Shown here: piece by piece, positions 20,100-28,943 of the stretch
How positions within the stretch are numbered: the stretch's first letter is position 1
Layout of the letters: the number at the start of each line of letters is the position of its first letter
From: an uncultured Burkholderiales bacterium
GTDB taxonomy: Bacteria; Pseudomonadota; Gammaproteobacteria; Burkholderiales; Burkholderiaceae_C
DNA: 64,000 nt
Direction: 5' to 3'
Assembly: GCA_903870145.1 (NCBI GenBank)
Contig: CAIQBO010000020.1
Span: 87,337-151,336 of the forward strand
Made by a program: the position numbers and the translations under genes
The notes under the pieces: generated by a model
Told to the model about the DNA's origin: nothing
The model's input: the letters and a program-made list of their open reading frames with translations, nothing else
The model's database searches: none

Positions 20100-20759
20100 A
20101 TGCAGGAGTGTTGTCACGTGTCTGAAAATACAAAACCCAATGAGAAGCAAGAGCGTGGCCAGCAGGCCGCGCATGTGGCGTTGATCATGGTTGATTTGCA
20201 AAATGATTTTTTGCACCCGAGTGGCGCTTATGCGCGCGGCAACACTGTCAGCGCGCAAGCCCTGCTGCTGCCCGAGCGGATTGCGCCCGTGGCACAAGCC
20301 CTCAAAGCGCAGGGCGGCATGGTGACCGCCAGTCAGTTCACCTTGTGGCCTGACGCCAAGGGGCAGCCCATGGTCTCAGCACACCTGAAAGAAAAACGTC
20401 CGTTTTTGCGACAAGGTGATTTTGCCCCTGGCAGCCACGGACAAGAGACCGTGGAGGCCGTTCGGCCTTGGGTCGATGTGCATGTTTGCAAAGTAGCCTA
20501 CTCGGCTTTTTTCAACACACAATTAGATTGGATTTTGAAAAAAGCGGGCATTGATACCGTGGTCATTTGCGGCATTGTGACCAATGGCGGCGTGGCCAGC
20601 ACTGCGCGAGATGCACATTTGCGTGACTATCACTTGAAGATTTTGAGCGATGGTTGCGCCGCTTTCAGCGATCTAGCCCACCAAGCAGCCTTGACGGACT
20701 TGGCCTCGATTGGCGAAGTGTTGACTTGCCAAGAATTCTTGACAACGCTGTCTGCTTGA
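20100..20759 (+). CDS. Isochorismatase-fold hydrolase with Gly in the expected catalytic-Cys position
   Basis: ALIMVDLQNDF (Asp) and KVAYSAF (Lys) are conserved; GIVTNGGVASTARDAH aligns to the usual TNxCVxST. A GTG at 20118 is an alternative start. Confidence 0.85.
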   Translation: MQECCHVSENTKPNEKQERGQQAAHVALIMVDLQNDFLHPSGAYARGNTVSAQALLLPERIAPVAQALKAQGGMVTASQFTLWPDAKGQPMVSAHLKEKRPFLRQGDFAPGSHGQETVEAVRPWVDVHVCKVAYSAFFNTQLDWILKKAGIDTVVICGIVTNGGVASTARDAHLRDYHLKILSDGCAAFSDLAHQAALTDLASIGEVLTCQEFLTTLSA

Positions 20760-20764
20760 TCGAC

Positions 20765-22156
20765 ATGCTTTTGCCGCAAATTTTGTCAGCACAAAACCTG
20801 CAAGCCCAGTGGCACACGCCGGTGGTCATTGTGGGTGCAGGTGCTTGCGGATTGACAGCAGCATTGGCCTTGCACCGATTGGGTGTGGACTGTGTTGTGC
20901 TCGAGCGAGATGCACATCCCAGTGGTTCGAGCGCTTTGTCCTCAGGCTTTGTGCCGGCACCGGCCACGTTGGCGCAAAAGGCCTTGGGCATTGATGACAG
21001 TCCGACACTTTTTGCAAGCGACATTCAGGCCAAAGCTCATGGTCAAGCTGCACCGCAATTGGTTCACGCGTATTGTCAAACCATTGGCGCTGCGCTCGAT
21101 GCGCTGCAAGTACATCACCAAATTCCTTGGCAAGTGTTAGATCAATTTTTGTACCCTGGCCACAGTGTGCATCGCATGCATGCGGTGCCAGAAAAAACGG
21201 GGCAAGCGTTGATGAACCGTTTGCTCGCCGCAGCCGAACGTGCCGGCGTGGTGATCTTGACGCAGGCATGTGTTACGCAACTGTATACAGAGTCACAGGG
21301 GCGAATTAGGGGTTTGGGTTCTGTGCGTCCTGATGGGCAGGTGGAGCAATTGTCTTGCGATGTTGTGATCTTGGCGTGCAACGGCTTTGGTGGCAACCCC
21401 GACATGGTGCAGCAGTATTTACCGCAGATGCACCATGCCCAATACGCCGGCCATGCAGGCAATGATGGCAGCGCTGTGGCTTGGGGCATGCAACTGGGCG
21501 CTGTTTTGGCCGACATGGGGGCCTACCAAGGTCATGGCGCGTGGGCCGTACCGCAAGGCTGTTTGATTTCTTGGGCCTTGATGATGCAAGGGGCTGTGCA
21601 AATCAATGCGCAAGGCGAGCGGTTTCATGATGAAACCCAAGGCTACTCTGAAGCTGCCGTTCAAGTGCTGGCCCAAGATGGCGGTCAGGCTTTTGTGTTG
21701 CTCGATGCGCCTTTGCTAGAGTTTGCTCAAGACTTCCCAGACTTTGTGCAAGCGCAAAAAGTGGGTGCCGTGCGCAGTGCGCAAAATCTGACCGAATTGG
21801 CCCAGCTGGTGGGGTGTCAAGCGCATGTACTGCAAAGCACTTTGAACCAAGTCAAGCCAGGCCCGGATGCATTGACAGGCCGAGTATTTCAGCGATCTTT
21901 GCAAGCCCCTTTTTACGCTGTGCGCGTGACGGGTGCCTTGTTTCATACGCAAGGTGGCTTGCTGACCGATGCGCACTGTCGCGTGCTCAAGGCCAAGGGT
22001 CAGCCCTTGCCCAACTTGTTTGCAGCGGGGGGCGCTGCAGGCGGCGTTTCAGGTGCTGAAGTTTGGGGTTATTTGTCAGGCAATGGTTTGCTCAGCGCCA
22101 TTGCGGGTGGGCATATTGCCGCGCATTCTGCGGCGCAATTATGGGAAACATTGTGA
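20765..22156 (+). CDS. FAD-binding fumarate reductase/succinate dehydrogenase-flavoprotein-like oxidoreductase
   Basis: VVIVGAGACGLTAALALHRLGVDCVVLER; GERFHDE; LFHTQGGLLTDAHCRV; NLFAAGGAAGGVSG. Start placed at 20765; the track begins upstream at 20654. Confidence 0.85.
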   Translation: MLLPQILSAQNLQAQWHTPVVIVGAGACGLTAALALHRLGVDCVVLERDAHPSGSSALSSGFVPAPATLAQKALGIDDSPTLFASDIQAKAHGQAAPQLVHAYCQTIGAALDALQVHHQIPWQVLDQFLYPGHSVHRMHAVPEKTGQALMNRLLAAAERAGVVILTQACVTQLYTESQGRIRGLGSVRPDGQVEQLSCDVVILACNGFGGNPDMVQQYLPQMHHAQYAGHAGNDGSAVAWGMQLGAVLADMGAYQGHGAWAVPQGCLISWALMMQGAVQINAQGERFHDETQGYSEAAVQVLAQDGGQAFVLLDAPLLEFAQDFPDFVQAQKVGAVRSAQNLTELAQLVGCQAHVLQSTLNQVKPGPDALTGRVFQRSLQAPFYAVRVTGALFHTQGGLLTDAHCRVLKAKGQPLPNLFAAGGAAGGVSGAEVWGYLSGNGLLSAIAGGHIAAHSAAQLWETL

Positions 22157-23064
22157 ACTCCAACAATCCAGCGCAAGTGACGCAAAACGCAGCCGATCAA
22201 CCGACAATGGGCCAGCGCTTGAAGCAGCCCAAAGTATTGCTAGCCCCAGGTGTCTACGACGCCTTGAGCGCAGTGGTGGCAGAACAAGCTGGCTTTGAAG
22301 CTTTGTATTTGTCGGGTGCCTCGATCGCCTACACGCGCTTGGGGCGTTCAGACATTGGCTTGACCACCGCCACTGAAGTGGCGCAGACCTTGGCGCACAT
22401 CACCGACCGTGTGCGCTTACCGGTGATCGTCGATGCCGATACTGGCTTTGGCAACGCCTTGAACACTCAGCGCACCGTGCGAGATTTTGAGCGCGCAGGC
22501 GCGAGCATGCTTCAAATTGAAGATCAAACTTTTCCCAAACGGTGTGGCCATTTGCAGGGCAAAGGGGTGGTGCCCGTGGTCGAGATGCAAGGCAAATTGC
22601 GCGCTGCCTTGGATGCGCGCCGCAGCGCCAGTACTTTGATTTTGGCGCGCACCGATGCCTTGGCAGTTGAGGGCTTTGAGGCCGCCATGGCGCGCGCTGA
22701 AGCGTATTTGGCCTGCGGCGTAGACGCGTTGTTCATTGAGGCCTTGCGCTCACCCGAGCAAATGAAAGCGGCTTGCGATCAATTTGCGCACCGCATCCCC
22801 TTGCTGGCCAACATGGTGGAGGGTGGTCAAACGCCCCTTCAAAGCGCCGACGCATTAGGCCAGTTGGGTTTTCGCATTGTGATTTTTCCAGGCGGTACGG
22901 CGCGGGCTGTCACGCACACTTTGCAAGGCTACTACGCCAGTTTGCGCCAGCATCAGACCACTGACCCTTGGCGCGCGCAGATGCTGGACTTTGATGGTTT
23001 GAACGCTGTGATTGACACCCCCGGCTTGTTGGCCCGAGGAAAACAGTACGATAGCGGTCTATGA
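22141..23064 (+). CDS. Isocitrate lyase/PEP mutase-family C-C lyase (2-methylisocitrate/dimethylmalate lyase-like)
   Basis: GVYDALSAVVAEQAGFEALYLSGASIA; VDADTGFGNALN; KRCGHLQGK lyase loop. GTG at 22153 is an alternative start. Confidence 0.87.
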   Translation: MGNIVNSNNPAQVTQNAADQPTMGQRLKQPKVLLAPGVYDALSAVVAEQAGFEALYLSGASIAYTRLGRSDIGLTTATEVAQTLAHITDRVRLPVIVDADTGFGNALNTQRTVRDFERAGASMLQIEDQTFPKRCGHLQGKGVVPVVEMQGKLRAALDARRSASTLILARTDALAVEGFEAAMARAEAYLACGVDALFIEALRSPEQMKAACDQFAHRIPLLANMVEGGQTPLQSADALGQLGFRIVIFPGGTARAVTHTLQGYYASLRQHQTTDPWRAQMLDFDGLNAVIDTPGLLARGKQYDSGL

Positions 23065-23435
23065 ATGCATTGAATGTTTTGGGCCACGCCTTGGTTCCCT
23101 GCTCGTATGACCCTTTGACCGGTTATTTTCGAGATGGTTGTTGCAACACAGACGAAGAAGACCACGGCACCCATGTGGTGTGCACGCGGGTCACGCAGGA
23201 GTTCTTGATTTTCTCGATGCAGTGCGGCAACGACTTGAGCACACCGCGACCTGAATACCGTTTCAAAGGGCTGAAAGCGGGTGACCGTTGGTGCTTGTGC
23301 GTGCTGCGCTGGAAGCAGGCATTGGACGCCGGCATGGCACCGCCCGTGGTCTTGGAGTCGACGCACCTAGTGGCCCTTGAAACAGTGACTTTGGAACAAC
23401 TCAAAGCGCATGCCTGGGGACCTCTGCCTACTTGA
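23061..23435 (+). CDS. DUF2237 family protein
   Basis: MNALNVLGHALVPCSYDPLTGYFRDGCCNTDEEDHGTHVVCTRVTQEFLIFS is typical of DUF2237. Confidence 0.85.
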   Translation: MNALNVLGHALVPCSYDPLTGYFRDGCCNTDEEDHGTHVVCTRVTQEFLIFSMQCGNDLSTPRPEYRFKGLKAGDRWCLCVLRWKQALDAGMAPPVVLESTHLVALETVTLEQLKAHAWGPLPT

Positions 23436-23489
23436 CGCAAAATCAACCCCGCGCCAAAGGCGCAGCCATATCTCATAGGAGCATCTGTC

Positions 23490-24203
23490 ATGGGCGCACA
23501 GTGGAAAGCAAAGCACAAAGACTTGGCGGCAAATGCCAGGGGCCGCATTTTTGGAAAACTCTCCAAAGACATCATGATCGCAGCGCGCAATGGCGCTGAT
23601 CCTGCCAGCAACGCCCGCCTGCGTTTGGTGGTTGAGCAGGCGCGCAAAGTCTCGATGCCCAAAGAGACGCTGGACCGTGCCATCAAAAAAGGTGCAGGTC
23701 TCACGGGCGAGACGGTGCATTTCGACCATGTGATTTACGAAGGCTTTGCGCCGCACCGCGTGCCCGTCATGGTCGAGTGTTTGACCGACAACGTCAACCG
23801 CACGGCGTCTGACATGCGCGTGCTGTTTCGCAAAGGTCAATTGGGCAGCGCCGGTTCTGTGTCTTGGGATTTTGACCATGTTGGGCTGCTCGAGGCTGAG
23901 CCTGCCAGTGCGGGCGCTGACCCTGAAATGGCCGCCATCGAAGCCGGTGCGCAAGATTTTGAGCCAGGCGAAGAAGTCGGCAGCACACTTTTCTTAACCG
24001 ATCATGCCGACTTGGATTTGGTCAGCCGCGCCCTGCCTGCGCAAGGCTTCACGGTCTTGTCCGCCAAACTGGGCTATCGCCCCAAAAACCCGATCGACCC
24101 TGCCAGTTTGAGCCCTGCGGATTTAGAAGAAATTGAAGCCTTCTTGGCCAGCATCGATGCCAACGACGATGTGCAAAATGTTTTTGTGGGCTTGGCCGGA
24201 TAG
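23490..24203 (+). CDS. yebC: YebC/PmpR family transcriptional regulator/translation factor
   Basis: [70 protein letters not shown]. Confidence 0.95.
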   Translation: MGAQWKAKHKDLAANARGRIFGKLSKDIMIAARNGADPASNARLRLVVEQARKVSMPKETLDRAIKKGAGLTGETVHFDHVIYEGFAPHRVPVMVECLTDNVNRTASDMRVLFRKGQLGSAGSVSWDFDHVGLLEAEPASAGADPEMAAIEAGAQDFEPGEEVGSTLFLTDHADLDLVSRALPAQGFTVLSAKLGYRPKNPIDPASLSPADLEEIEAFLASIDANDDVQNVFVGLAG

Positions 24204-24211
24204 GCGCAAGC

Positions 24212-25696
24212 TCACAAGCCCAAGGAGGCAAACACAGCGTCCATGCGCGAAGATACGGCGGCCTCCATGTGCATGGGCTTGCCCCACTCACGCTGAGTTT
24301 CACCGGGCCATTTGTTCGTGGCGTCCAAACCCATTTTGCTGCCCAAACCGCTCACAGGGGAGGCAAAGTCCAGATAGTCCATGGGCGTGTTTTCCACCGT
24401 CATCGTGTCTCGCACAGGGTCCATGCGCGTGGTGATGGCCCAAATCACTTCTTGCCAATTGCGCACGTTGACATCGTCGTCCACCACCACGATGAACTTG
24501 GTGTACATGAACTGGCGCAGATGGCTCCACACCCCCATCATCACGCGCCTGGCGTGCCCAGGGTAAGACTTTTTAATCTGAACCACCGCCATGCGGTAAC
24601 TGCAGGCTTCAGGTGGCAAATAAAAATCTGTGATCTCGGGAAACTGGCGCTGCAACAAGGGAATGAACAACTCATTCAAGGCCATGCCCAGCACCGCGGG
24701 TTCATCTGGCGGTTTGCCGGTGTAGGTGCTGTGGTAGATCGGATCGCGGCGCATGGTGATGCGATCGATGGTGAGCACCGGAAACTCGGCCACCTCGTTG
24801 TAGTAACCGGTGTGGTCGCCATACGGGCCCTCCATCGCGTGCTGCCATCCGCTGGCGTGCGAAGCATCGGGTTGAATATGGCCTTCGAGCACAATTTCAG
24901 CGCGCGCTGGCACTTGCAGCGGCACGCCCAAAGCAGGCGTGACCTGTGTACGAGCACCGCGCAGCAAGCCGGCAAATTGGTATTCAGACAAACTGTCGGG
25001 CACTGGCGTGACAGCACCCAGCAAGGTGGCTGGGTCTGCGCCCAAAGCCACTGCCACGGGAAAGGCTTGGCCAGGATTTTTTTGGCAATGCTCTTTGAAA
25101 TCCAAAGCGCCGCCGCGATGGGCCAACCAGCGCATGATCACTTGATTGCGCGAGAGCACTTGTTGGCGGTAAATGCCTAAATTTTGGCGTGACTTGTGCG
25201 GCCCGCGGGTGATCACCAAGCCCCAAGTGATGAGAGGCGCCACATCACCCGGCCAGCAATGCTGAATCGGCAATTTGGCCAAGTCAACATCTTGGTCTTC
25301 CCAGATAATTTCTTGACAAGGCGCTGCCGATACCTCCTTGGGCGCCATGTTCCACAAAGTTTTAAGCAAGCCGCTCATGGCCACCATGTCTTTGACATTG
25401 TGCGGTGCTTGCGGCTCTTTCAAGTCTGCCAACAGGTCGCCAAATTGACGTATGGCAGTCAGATCGTTAACGCCCATGGCCCGCGCTACGCGTTCCGTGG
25501 TGCCAAACAAATTAGTCAACACCGGCATGGTGTGGCCTGTGGGTTTTTCAAATAACAAGGCTGGCCCACCGGCGTGCAAAACGCGCACGCTCAAGGCCGT
25601 CATTTCCAAATGGGGTGAGACCGGTTGTGAGATCCGAATCACTTGACTCGAGGTTTCGAGTTGTTTTAAAAAATCTCGCAAGTCTTGGTAAGACAC
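24212..25696 (-). CDS. ubiD: 4-hydroxy-3-polyprenylbenzoate decarboxylase UbiD
   Basis: [13 protein letters not shown]...; [55 protein letters not shown] start at 25696 preferred to the track start at 25786. Confidence 0.93.
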   Translation of the reverse strand: MSYQDLRDFLKQLETSSQVIRISQPVSPHLEMTALSVRVLHAGGPALLFEKPTGHTMPVLTNLFGTTERVARAMGVNDLTAIRQFGDLLADLKEPQAPHNVKDMVAMSGLLKTLWNMAPKEVSAAPCQEIIWEDQDVDLAKLPIQHCWPGDVAPLITWGLVITRGPHKSRQNLGIYRQQVLSRNQVIMRWLAHRGGALDFKEHCQKNPGQAFPVAVALGADPATLLGAVTPVPDSLSEYQFAGLLRGARTQVTPALGVPLQVPARAEIVLEGHIQPDASHASGWQHAMEGPYGDHTGYYNEVAEFPVLTIDRITMRRDPIYHSTYTGKPPDEPAVLGMALNELFIPLLQRQFPEITDFYLPPEACSYRMAVVQIKKSYPGHARRVMMGVWSHLRQFMYTKFIVVVDDDVNVRNWQEVIWAITTRMDPVRDTMTVENTPMDYLDFASPVSGLGSKMGLDATNKWPGETQREWGKPMHMEAAVSSRMDAVFASLGL

Positions 25697-25697
25697 G

Positions 25698-26201
25698 TCA
25701 GCCTTTTTTTCGTTGCATCCAGCGCGAGAGAAGCAAACGCGGGCTCCACTGCCGAGGATCGAGCACAGGCAACTCAATCGCGTCAATCGCGTTTTTCACC
25801 ACCAGCCCCAACTCGGTATCGCCTTGCATGGACAAGCGGCGACTGAAGAACAAGGTGTCTGGATCTTGCTTGCGCTGAGCGAGCAACAAAAAGTCATGAG
25901 CGCTTGCACTGATCGTCAGGTCAGGCGCGTCTTGTGGTGCACTGGGCGCAAAGCGATCGCCAACCCAAGTAAAGTCAAAAGCCACGCGTGCATCACGCAC
26001 TTCAATGCGCATTTTTTTGTGCAGCAGCAAAGCTCGCACATCGGACAGCAGGTGGCGCGTGAGCGCTAAATTCAAGGCTGTGACGAACATCACCGAGCCC
26101 GGATACACAGGCAAACGCGACAGGAAGGCGCCGATCGGGCGAGGCAATATATTCTCGGATGAATTGTGTGAATTGTTTGTAGGAGGGGAAGAGGAGTTCA
26201 T
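25698..26201 (-). CDS. ubiT: SCP2-domain ubiquinone biosynthesis accessory factor UbiT
   Basis: [33 protein letters not shown] plus SCP2-type domain; genomic neighbours ubiU/ubiV. ATG at 26201; the track ORF starts at 26534. Confidence 0.87.
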   Translation of the reverse strand: MNSSSPPTNNSHNSSENILPRPIGAFLSRLPVYPGSVMFVTALNLALTRHLLSDVRALLLHKKMRIEVRDARVAFDFTWVGDRFAPSAPQDAPDLTISASAHDFLLLAQRKQDPDTLFFSRRLSMQGDTELGLVVKNAIDAIELPVLDPRQWSPRLLLSRWMQRKKG

Positions 26202-26206
26202 GTCAG

Positions 26207-26824
26207 TCAGGCCACAAAAAGCAGCACAGTGAAAAAGTGGCAGATGCTGCCGGCCAGTACAAACAAGTGCCAAATGCCATGGCCATGGCGCACACGATGA
26301 TCGGCGGCATAAAAAACAATGCCCAAGGTGTAGCAAGCGCCGCCGGCCAACAGCCCACCAAAGCCAGCAGGCGAGAGTGCGCGCCAAAGCGGCAGCAGGG
26401 CCACCAGCGCGAGCCACCCCATCAAGACGTACAAAACCATGGAGAAGGCGCGCGTGCGCTGTGTCAACCAAAGCTCTTGCACAATGCCCAGCAGGGCCAG
26501 ACCCCAAATCACGCCAAACAAAGACCAGCCCCAAGCACCGCGCAGTGTGACCAGTGCAAAGGGCGTGTAGCTGCCGGCAATCAAGAGGTAAATGCTGCAG
26601 TGATCGAATTTTCGAAAGACTTTTTTGGCGCGTCCGCCCAAGCTGTGGTAGGCGCTCGAGCTGCTGTACAAAACAATCAGCATGGCGCCATAAATACTAA
26701 AGCTCACAATCTTCCAAGGGTCACCCAATTTTGAAGCTGTGACGACCAAGACAGCGGTGCCCAGCGCCGCCAGCACAGCACCCACCAAGTGGCTGATGCT
26801 GTTAAAGCGTTCACCGTAGATCAT
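26207..26824 (-). CDS. trhA: Hemolysin III/TrhA (PAQR-like) membrane protein
   Basis: GERFNSISHLVGAVLA; YSSSSAYHS; FRKFDHCSIYLLIAGSYTPFAL; C-terminal H-x3-H motif (WHLFVLAGSICHFF). Confidence 0.93.
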   Translation of the reverse strand: MIYGERFNSISHLVGAVLAALGTAVLVVTASKLGDPWKIVSFSIYGAMLIVLYSSSSAYHSLGGRAKKVFRKFDHCSIYLLIAGSYTPFALVTLRGAWGWSLFGVIWGLALLGIVQELWLTQRTRAFSMVLYVLMGWLALVALLPLWRALSPAGFGGLLAGGACYTLGIVFYAADHRVRHGHGIWHLFVLAGSICHFFTVLLFVA

Positions 26825-26830
26825 GTTGGC

Positions 26831-27724
26831 TTAAAGGCTTAAGGCCATCTCAAGGCCTGGTCGGCCGTGCCAATAACCGTTGCACGCTTGACCTGGCATG
26901 AGGGCTTGCATGTTGGCAATAGACGTTTGATTTTCGCAGCCAACTTGCCTGGCTGCATCAAATTGCGCAATGATCTGCGCCATGTGTTCGGATTGAGGAC
27001 TCAAGCGCAGGACATCAACTTTCAAGGCCTGCAAGGAGGCCATGTCGCCCGCCAAATTGTAGACATGCTCTGATTGAGTTTGCGTGCCGTTGAGCACCAA
27101 AAATGCTTCTTGCTCACGTGTTTTGAGCAGCAAGCCATCCGGGTCTTTCAAGCAACTGAATTGGCAGTCGTCTTTGGGTAAATTGCAATGGCGTGCGGTA
27201 AAGCAGCGCGCAGAAAATGCCAAGGGCATGCGGCCATAGGCAAACACTTCAGTCTCTAATTGAGGCTCACGCCCAGCTTGCAAGATGGCCAGATCATTGG
27301 ACTTCATCTCCAGCGGCATGACCCATCGGCTTGCGCCCAATTGCGTCATCCACTGCAATGAGGGCAGGTTGTACAAATTCAAATGTGGCCCGGCTACAAA
27401 GGGGTGTTTGCCCGCCAGACCTTGGACGGCGCCCATGTCGTTGGCCTCCACCTTGAACTGGCCGTTCTCACAAATTTTGTGCAACACACTCATATCGGCT
27501 GTTGACTCAATCAAAACTTGCGTTGAGAGCACGGCTTCTTTGCCGGCCGATTGGAGCATCTGCGCAATCTCCAGCCAATCGGCCAGGCGCAATTCATGGC
27601 GACGCGAACACACGGTTTCGCCCAAATAGACCACATCCAAGGGGGTGTTGGCCATGGCCTCGTAAAAAGCGAACACGGTTTCGCGGGGCCAGTAATACAG
27701 CAAGGGTCCAAGTGCAAGTTTCAT
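26831..27724 (-). CDS. ubiV: U32-family ubiquinone biosynthesis protein UbiV
   Basis: [44 protein letters not shown]; Cys cluster [23 protein letters not shown] at 27724. Confidence 0.92.
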   Translation of the reverse strand: MKLALGPLLYYWPRETVFAFYEAMANTPLDVVYLGETVCSRRHELRLADWLEIAQMLQSAGKEAVLSTQVLIESTADMSVLHKICENGQFKVEANDMGAVQGLAGKHPFVAGPHLNLYNLPSLQWMTQLGASRWVMPLEMKSNDLAILQAGREPQLETEVFAYGRMPLAFSARCFTARHCNLPKDDCQFSCLKDPDGLLLKTREQEAFLVLNGTQTQSEHVYNLAGDMASLQALKVDVLRLSPQSEHMAQIIAQFDAARQVGCENQTSIANMQALMPGQACNGYWHGRPGLEMALSL

Positions 27725-27729
27725 GTGCT

Positions 27730-28791
27730 TTATTTCCAAGGCCGGTGGTAGGCGCCCAAGGTGTGCTGCTGGCCTTCGGCCACTTGGTCTAAGCTGGACA
27801 TCCAAGCCGTTTTGGGGGCGTAGCGGTGCGGCATGGCCGTGCACGAATCAATGGCCTCGCGCCAGACTTGGGTGACCTGGGCCACGTAAGCGGGGCTGCG
27901 CTGTCGGCCTTCGATCTTGACGGCGCGAACGCCGATCTTCATCAACTGCGGCAGCAACTCCAAAGTGTTCAAACTGGTGGGCTCTTCAATGGCGTAGTAG
28001 TTGCGCTCTTCTTGCACATCAAAACGGCCTTTGCACAGGGTCGGGTAGCCAGCGTTTTCGCCGTTGGCATAGCGGTCAATCAGCACGCCGTTCAGACGCG
28101 ACTCCAGCCCCTTGGGCGTTTCTTGCCAGCGCACCGCTTTGGCCGGTGAGCACACGCCGTGCGTGTTGGGCGACTCGCCTGTGACATACGACGACAGCGC
28201 ACAGCGCCCCTCGACCATCACGCACAAACTGCCAAAACCAAAGACCTCAATCTCCACCGGTGTGCGGTCAATCACTTGGCGCACTTGCTCCATCGACAAG
28301 ACGCGCGGCAAAATGGCCCGCACGATGCCAAACTGCGCTTGGTAAAAATTGATTGCTTGGGCGTTGGTGGCCGAGCCTTGGACCGACAAATGCAAACGCA
28401 TGGCGGGGTGGTGTTGGGCGGCGTATTGCATCAAGCCGGGGTCGGCCAAGATCACAGCGTCCACCCCCAGATCGACCGCTTTGTCCATGGCCGAGCGCCA
28501 AGGTGCAGGGTTGCTCGCTTGGGGGTAGGTGTTCAGCGCCATGAACACTTTGCAGCCGCTTTGGTGGGCGTGCCGGATGCCCGCAGCAATGGCCGCTTCG
28601 TCAAAGTTCAAGCCCGCAAAATTGCGCGCATTGGTGGCATCGCGCAACCCCAAATAGACGCAATTGGCGCCGTTGTCCACAGCGGCTTTCAAGGCAGGCA
28701 GACTGCCAGCAGGGCAGACCAGTTCAAAAACAGGTGCACTCAAAACTGCCGCCTTTGCTTGCGCTGGGGCATTGGCGTTCATTGCATTCAT
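27730..28791 (-). CDS. ubiU: U32-family ubiquinone biosynthesis protein UbiU
   Basis: [66 protein letters not shown]. Confidence 0.92.
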   Translation of the reverse strand: MNAMNANAPAQAKAAVLSAPVFELVCPAGSLPALKAAVDNGANCVYLGLRDATNARNFAGLNFDEAAIAAGIRHAHQSGCKVFMALNTYPQASNPAPWRSAMDKAVDLGVDAVILADPGLMQYAAQHHPAMRLHLSVQGSATNAQAINFYQAQFGIVRAILPRVLSMEQVRQVIDRTPVEIEVFGFGSLCVMVEGRCALSSYVTGESPNTHGVCSPAKAVRWQETPKGLESRLNGVLIDRYANGENAGYPTLCKGRFDVQEERNYYAIEEPTSLNTLELLPQLMKIGVRAVKIEGRQRSPAYVAQVTQVWREAIDSCTAMPHRYAPKTAWMSSLDQVAEGQQHTLGAYHRPWK

Positions 28792-28872
28792 AGGTGACAG
28801 ATCCTTTGAGCGGCGCCCCAAATGGGGGCTGCTGCGAGTTCTGTACCTTAAGGTCTGACACCCATTTCAAAC

Positions 28873-28886
28873 CTGATCTGGGTCAA
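28873..28886. promoter_or_regulatory. Candidate FNR/CRP-family box upstream of ubiU
   Basis: CTGAT-CTGG-GTCAA matches 8/10 conserved positions of TTGAT-N4-ATCAA; about 80 bp upstream of the ubiU start. Confidence 0.35.
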
Positions 28887-28896
28887 TAGACGGGCA

Positions 28897-28937
28897 AAAA
28901 ATGGGCGCCAAGCCGCCCCGAAGAGCGACTTGGCGCC
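28897..28937 (-). terminator. Rho-independent terminator after the peptide-binding protein gene
   Basis: On the minus strand GGCGCCAAG-(16 nt)-CTTGGCGCC followed by CATTTTTTG, just past the stop at 28944. Confidence 0.75.
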
Positions 28938-28943
28938 AAGCGC

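Noticed and set aside
20100-20759. Calling the isochorismatase-fold protein a maleamate/N-carbamoyl amidase
   Set aside because: The expected nucleophilic Cys is Gly in the TNxC motif, so amidase chemistry cannot be assumed.
23452-23464. GCGCC-AAA-GGCGC hairpin between DUF2237 and yebC as a terminator
   Set aside because: Only a 5-bp stem and no following T-tract; not supportable as a rho-independent terminator.
24269-25180. 303-aa plus-strand ORF
   Set aside because: Lies fully antisense to ubiD, which has clear family motifs; His/Ala-rich shadow translation typical of GC-rich DNA.
28159-28797. 212-aa plus-strand ORF
   Set aside because: Antisense to ubiU, which carries U32-family motifs and Fe-S cysteines.
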